From Gamsiella multidivaricata (taxonomy: Eukaryota > Mortierellomycota > Mortierellomycetes > Mortierellales > Mortierellaceae): DNA of 64,000 bases. The position numbers and the translations under genes were made by a program. Below, in pieces: positions 59,941-64,000 of this stretch. Each line of letters opens with the position of its first letter. The first letter of the stretch is position 1. Under the pieces are notes generated by a model, which had not been told where the DNA came from, searched no databases, and saw only the letters and a program-made list of their open reading frames with translations. The DNA lies in the NCBI RefSeq assembly GCF_025024155.1, contig NW_026251743.1, positions 305,631 to 369,630 on the forward strand, given 5' to 3'.

Positions 59941-61545
59941 CACTACCGAAAATAATGAGTAAATGTTTTGGTATAAGTGCCGATAAAATTTTATGCCTCG
60001 ATGTCCAAGACCACTAGTGCTGTGCATGTTCGCCAGTAATATCATGGTCCATTCAGCATCGCGTGGAATGACTACCAGGTGTGTCTAATACAGCGAGCCA
60101 TATATATCTCAAATTAAAAATTATGACGTCATTTACTCATTATTACCCCCATGCACTTTTGAACCTCGTTTTGCTCTTTCTTCTCCACTTCAGCTACCCA
60201 CACACTCCTACTACCATAATATCGACTACCTTACGCCACGACTTTAAATCCTACATGAAGAAGCTCAATCATAACATTGAACAGGGGATCATTGCTGACC
60301 TCCGGTTGAAAATGACCACACGAGCCATTGCCAAGAGACGTGGAGTATCACAGGCCAAGGTCTCTCAGCTCGCGCAGACCATCAAGGAGACCCTTCCGCC
60401 GCGAAAATCCGGCCGCCCTGGGAAAGTATCCGAGGCAACCAAACGTTTGATGGTTCGAGAAATCACAAATGGTACACTTCAAACCGCTGTAGACGTGCAG
60501 GAACGGCTTAGTAGAGACTTTGCGACGGACTTGACGGCAGCAAGAGTTCGACAGATCTTGAGACAGGAGGGTCTGACCGCCGTGCGCAAACGGCGAAGGC
60601 CAAAACTTACCTCCAAGCACAAGGCGGAGCGCATGGATTTCGTGCGAAAGTACGAGCACTGGACAATCGATGATTGGAAACGAGTCGTTTGGTCCGACGA
60701 GACTAAGGTCAACCGCATTGGGTCCGATGGAGTCCTGTGGGTCTGGAAAAAGGGAGGTGACAAGTCTCTGGACGATCGGCTTGTCCAGGAGGAGGTCAAG
60801 TTCGGCGGCGGTTCCATCATGCTATGGGGGTGCATGACCTGGCATGGTGCTGGATTCATTTCCAGGATCGAGGGGATCATGGACGCCAGTCTCTATGTCG
60901 AAATCCTGGAGGAATGTCTCCCACTCACCCAGCGCTGGTACAAGATCAAGCCTAAGGATATGATCTTTCAACAGGACAACGACTCGAAACACACTTCCAG
61001 CACTGCGATGAATTTCTTTAAGCAGCACAAGTACAATTTGTTGTTCTGGCCGCCCAACTCTCCTGACCTAAATCCGATAGAGCACCTCTGGGACTACGCG
61101 AAACGCCAGTTAGGCGAGTACCCGGTGCCTCCGAAGGGCATGATCGAACTATGGGAAAGATTTCAGGCGGAGTGGAACAAGATTCCCCCTTCTGTCTGCC
61201 AAGGCTTGATTGAGAGTATGCCCAGAAGGATCGAAGCTGTTAAGAATGCCAAGGGAGGCCACACTAGGTACTAAGCAGGCCATCAGTAAACTTGATATCG
61301 AAGATGAATAAAAAAAAATAAAAACCATGTCCATGGGAGAAATAATGAGTAAATTGAACAGTTTAAACTTAATTCTGTATACAACGCGCAATAATTTTCT
61401 CCGCATCTCCCAAATGCTGTAGATTACTTTTCATTGCACAGGCATGTTATCCTGTAACTATCACCAGCTATATAACCCGGGTTCGGAAACAACTGACAAA
61501 TGTGCTACAAAAGTGAAAATCATTTACTCATTATTTTCGGTAGTG
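59941..61545 (+). mobile_element. Complete Tc1/mariner element, 1605 bp
   Basis: 25-bp perfect terminal inverted repeats starting cactaccgaaaataatgag (59941-59965 and 61521-61545), flanked by TA (59939-59940 and 61546-61547). Contains one intact transposase gene. The inner 14-mer of the terminal repeat recurs in inverted orientation about 180 bp inside each end. All parts needed for movement appear present. Confidence 0.93.
60255..61274 (+). CDS. Tc1-type DD34E transposase, 339 aa, intact
   Basis: ATG 60255 (MKKLNHNIEQGIIADLRLK) is chosen because it opens the paired HTH region; upstream in-frame codons overlap the subterminal repeat. First HTH: TTRAIAKRRGVSQAKVSQLA; linker PRKSGRPGK; second HTH: TDLTAARVRQILRQEGL. 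The catalytic triad is WSDETKVNRIG, QQDNDSKH and DLNPIEHLWDYAKRQL, with 34 residues between the second Asp and the Glu, the Tc1 spacing. GGGSIMLWGCMTWHGAG is the usual Gly-rich block. No stops, frameshifts or introns. Its product would bind both ends of the element and cut and paste it at TA sites. Confidence 0.94.
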   Translation: MKKLNHNIEQGIIADLRLKMTTRAIAKRRGVSQAKVSQLAQTIKETLPPRKSGRPGKVSEATKRLMVREITNGTLQTAVDVQERLSRDFATDLTAARVRQILRQEGLTAVRKRRRPKLTSKHKAERMDFVRKYEHWTIDDWKRVVWSDETKVNRIGSDGVLWVWKKGGDKSLDDRLVQEEVKFGGGSIMLWGCMTWHGAGFISRIEGIMDASLYVEILEECLPLTQRWYKIKPKDMIFQQDNDSKHTSSTAMNFFKQHKYNLLFWPPNSPDLNPIEHLWDYAKRQLGEYPVPPKGMIELWERFQAEWNKIPPSVCQGLIESMPRRIEAVKNAKGGHTRY

Positions 61546-61821
61546 TATGTGAATAAAACTTGACTCGGGACCCCAGCTCGGTAGCTTATGTCCTATAAGC
61601 TACCGTACTCGGGACCGAAACATAATGGAATGGACAAGGGTGGACGCGGGCAATCGTCTACTTGAAACGGGCAAGCAACGTTAAACCAGTTATGCTTTCC
61701 GTGTGGGGTAATTCTGGAGACGCGACGTGATTTAGGCTCGCGTAGCAGACGCAAGGTAATCACAAGCCACTAGGGTCAATTGAGATGAGCGCAAGTCTGT
61801 CCTCAACCTTAATTCGTGACA
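61546..61821 (-). mobile_element. Truncated LTR, inverted partner of the LTR at 61845
   Basis: Matches, in reverse, the first 276 bp of the LTR at 61845-62236 with no differences I could find in the stretches compared. It lacks the remaining 116 bp (the part containing the rest of the TATA region, aataaa and the 3' end), being cut exactly at the TA beside the mariner element. Confidence 0.85.
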
Positions 61822-61844
61822 CCTCAGGAGTGACATGGGGATCC

Positions 61845-62236
61845 TGTCACGAATTAAGGTTGAGGACAGACTTGCGCTCATCTCAATTGACCCTAGTGGC
61901 TTGTGATTACCTTGCGTCTGCTACGCGAGCCTAAATCACGTCGCGTCTCCAGAATTACCCCACACGGAAAGCATAACTGGTTTAACGTTGCTTGCCCGTT
62001 TCAAGTAGACGATTGCCCGCGTCCACCCTTGTCCATTCCATTATGTTTCGGTCCCGAGTACGGTAGCTTATAGGACATAAGCTACCGAGCTGGGGTCCCG
62101 AGTCAAGTTTTATTCACATATAAAAGACATAACTAGCTGCCATAATCAAACCTCAGTCTGCAATAAAATACTTTCCTGCCCTGTACTCACTCTTGCTCTT
62201 ACATTCTCCACTTGCCTGCCAGTCCAGATCTTGACA
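61845..62236 (+). mobile_element. 5' LTR of a Ty3-type element, 392 bp
   Basis: Starts TGTCACGAATTAAGG and ends ATCTTGACA. It has a TATA box (catataaaaga near 62117-62127) and aataaaata near 62163. The sequence right after it, gttgcagactctac, is in the primer-binding position, and a gag gene begins 54 nt later. An internal hairpin (cggtagcttat / ataagctaccg) lies at about 62061-62087. Confidence 0.85.
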
Positions 62237-62559
62237 GTTGCAGACTCTACAACTTACCTTGCCCTTGATCCTGCTTCACCTTATCCACCATGAACCCTTC
62301 CAATCCCACCGAGCAAGAGCTCTACACAATGCACGCCCTAGCCGAACAAGCCAACAATGCCCAGGCCAACCCTGTCCAAGTTCTCCAACACCTCCAGTCG
62401 AACATGGTTGCCCTACAAGCCCAAGTCGAGACCATGCAAAATTCGATTCAAGCCCAGGTCAACAACCTCACCAACAACAATGCCCCACTGATGTCCATCC
62501 AGTCCGCTATCGAGTCCATCAGCGTCCAGTGCCGCGAAACTATGCAAGCAAATCACACT

Positions 62560-62607
62560 GTCCTGAACGGTATGAGGTCTGTCCTGAACGGTATGAGGTC
62601 TGTCCTG
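62560..62607 (+). repeat. 21-bp tandem duplication in gag
   Basis: Two exact units of gtcctgaacggtatgaggtc+t, plus a partial third, coding for a repeated NGMRSVL. Confidence 0.9.
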
Positions 62608-62656
62608 GATGGCCTCGCCCAGCGACCCTCCGCCGCTGGTCCCTCTCGCCCCCGTG

Positions 62657-63047
62657 TGTCAAGATCTGGACTGGCAGGCAAGTGGAGAATGTAAGAGCAA
62701 GAGTGAGTACAGGGCAGGAAAGTATTTTATTGCAGACTGAGGTTTGATTATGGCAGCTAGTTATGTCTTTTATATGTGAATAAAACTTGACTCGGGACCC
62801 CAGCTCGTAGCTTATGTCCTATAAGCTCCCGTACTCGGGACCGAAACATAATGGAATGGACAAGGGTGGACGCAGGCAATCGTCTACTTGAAACGGGCAA
62901 GCAACGTTAAACCAGTTATGCTTTCCGTGTGGGGTAATTCTGGAGACGCGACGTGATTTGGGCTCGCGTAGCAGACGCAAGGTAATCACAAGCCACTAGG
63001 GTCAATTGAGGTGAGCGCAAGTCTGTCCTCAACCTTAATTCGTGACA
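62657..63047 (-). mobile_element. Solo LTR, 391 bp, same family as 61845-62236, inverted
   Basis: Starts TGTCAAGATCTGG and ends TTCGTGACA, flanked by the 5-bp target duplication CCGTG (62652-62656 and 63048-63052). It differs from the other family copies by several substitutions (e.g. gaggtgagcg versus gagatgagcg, ggacgcagg versus ggacgcggg) and a one-base deletion. Confidence 0.9.
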
Positions 63048-63762
63048 CCGTGCCCCGGTTCCTTTGCCCTTATCCCCCAAGTTCACCGGCAACGACAAGG
63101 ACATGTCCTTGACGGATTTCAAGGCCAAGCTCATGAACATGATGGCCCGGTTCCCCGAATCCCTCAACGACGACTATGCCAAGGTCCATTATGCCCTCAA
63201 CTCGTCTGATGGTCCCGCCTTCTCGTACTTCTCGGCCATCCTGAATGGAGACATTGCCGACACGGAAAATATCCTGCATAATTTTGAGGCCTACACCAAC
63301 TCCCTTGATCGCCTCTTCGGAAATAAGAACAAGATCCACGCCGTTGAAAGCAAGCTCGGTCACCTCCGCCAGACCGGCGATATGGCTGACTACATCCTCC
63401 AGTTCCAGACATTGTCCTCTCAAGTCCGCTGGAATGAGGCCGCCCTCGTTGCCAGATTCAAGGATGGACTGTCCGCCTCCGTCAAAAGAGGATTGACCAG
63501 TTGCTGGGACACTTTGGTGTCTCTCAGCGACACTCAAGCCAAAGCTCTGGTAGCCTATCAGAATCAAGAGCACATGAATCGTGTCACAGGTCAGCATCAT
63601 CAGCAACACAATCGTAATCGTCCGCAACCCTACGTCCGTCCCCAAGCCCAGCCTGCAGCGCAGTCTACTGAGAAAGGTGCCGCTAACATGTCCATGGACC
63701 TCGACCAGGTCCGCTCCCGCCGCCTGACGCCAGCCGAAAAGAAATACAGTCCACGGAAAAAG

Positions 63763-64000
63763 TGTTAGCATGTTTTGCTATTTTGGACTTATACTCCTTT
63801 ATCTCCCTATTACGCTATTACCAAGGACCGAGATGTCTGGTGGACAATGTCGTAATTTACAAGGAGTTTTCTAGAATGTTCCAGGCTTGAATGACCTTCA
63901 GCTGAGGAACGAAGGATCTCGAAAGTCATGAGGTGCACTCTAACACTTTTTAAAAAATCCTATAAATTGTGCTCTTCCCTTACGGTCTGCATCCTCACTC
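63763..64000 (+). mobile_element. Probable start of another LTR, running off the window
   Basis: Begins TGTTAGCATG directly after the gag codons for SPRKK. It has a perfect heat-shock-element-like ttctagaatgttc at 63869-63881 and a tataaa at 63961-63966, as in the promoter half of an LTR. The end and target duplication lie beyond the window. Confidence 0.5.

Larger units (their letters stand above)
62290..63768 (+). pseudogene. Ty3-type gag interrupted by a solo LTR
   Basis: ATG 62290 (MNPSNPTEQELYTMHALAEQ) leads into a Gln/Asn-rich coiled coil and a duplicated NGMRSVL unit. After PSAAGPSRPR the frame enters a solo LTR at 62657. Skipping it and one CCGTG copy continues in frame as APVPLPLSPKFTGND, then FKAKLMNMMARFPESL, LDRLFGNKNKIHAVE, MADYILQFQTLSSQV and the capsid end. 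The frame reaches LTPAEKKY, where a zinc knuckle is expected next, but stops at 63768 because another insertion appears to begin at 63763. Confidence 0.82.

Noticed and set aside
1..64000. CRISPR arrays, integrons, phage or bacterial operons
   Set aside because: No spaced direct-repeat array and no bacterial gene layout; all genes are spliced eukaryotic types or transposons.

Overview
This is eukaryotic fungal DNA. The genes are intron-rich: introns are mostly 85-150 nt with GT..AG ends, and exon phases close exactly in every model given here. The protein families are fungal: a group X-type hybrid histidine kinase, a NIPA-like transporter, RNA polymerase I A34.5, CENP-O, chromovirus and Crinkler sequences. 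A Crinkler-like gene, the codon style and the transposon families together suggest an early-diverging fungus, most likely a Mortierellaceae relative (Mortierella/Linnemannia). That assignment is inference.

Region 1-38.6 kb is mainly host genes: aprataxin-like (partial), dynactin p27 (DCTN6), a LYR/Cup1-like protein, an unknown 205-aa protein, CENP-O, RPA34 and a doubtful small membrane ORF. Then come a 5 kb gene-poor, pyrimidine-rich stretch, a PAS-kinase-type Ser/Thr kinase, a NIPA/DUF803 transporter and a 967-aa disordered protein with one C-terminal membrane span. The region ends with an 11 kb, 13-exon hybrid histidine kinase (3260 aa: kinase-like, AAA-type NTPase, GAF, PAS, HisKA, HATPase, REC) and mitochondrial ribosomal protein uL10m. 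Reconstructing exon joins turned many fragmentary ORFs into coherent proteins.

Region 38.6-47.2 kb is accessory: a decayed Crinkler-type gene split by a complete PIF/Harbinger element (66-bp perfect terminal inverted repeats, ATT target duplication, DDE nuclease and accessory gene both open), a decayed unknown minus-strand gene, and a secreted aspartic protease.

Region 47.7-64 kb is a stack of nested transposons. A pogo-like element contains a solo LTR and, at the LTR junction, a 5'-truncated LINE with an 18-bp target duplication. A frameshifted Ty3 chromovirus follows. Next is a gag gene cut by a 191-bp solo LTR (target duplication GAATG) and by a second related LTR that itself contains an intact Tc1/mariner element. 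After that come two head-to-head LTRs forming a 276-bp-arm palindrome, and a third gag cut by a 391-bp solo LTR (target duplication CCGTG) and probably by another LTR running off the window. Removing each insertion plus one target duplication rejoins the host reading frame, so the order of events can be read directly. No convincing tRNA, rRNA, CRISPR or bacterial-type feature was seen.
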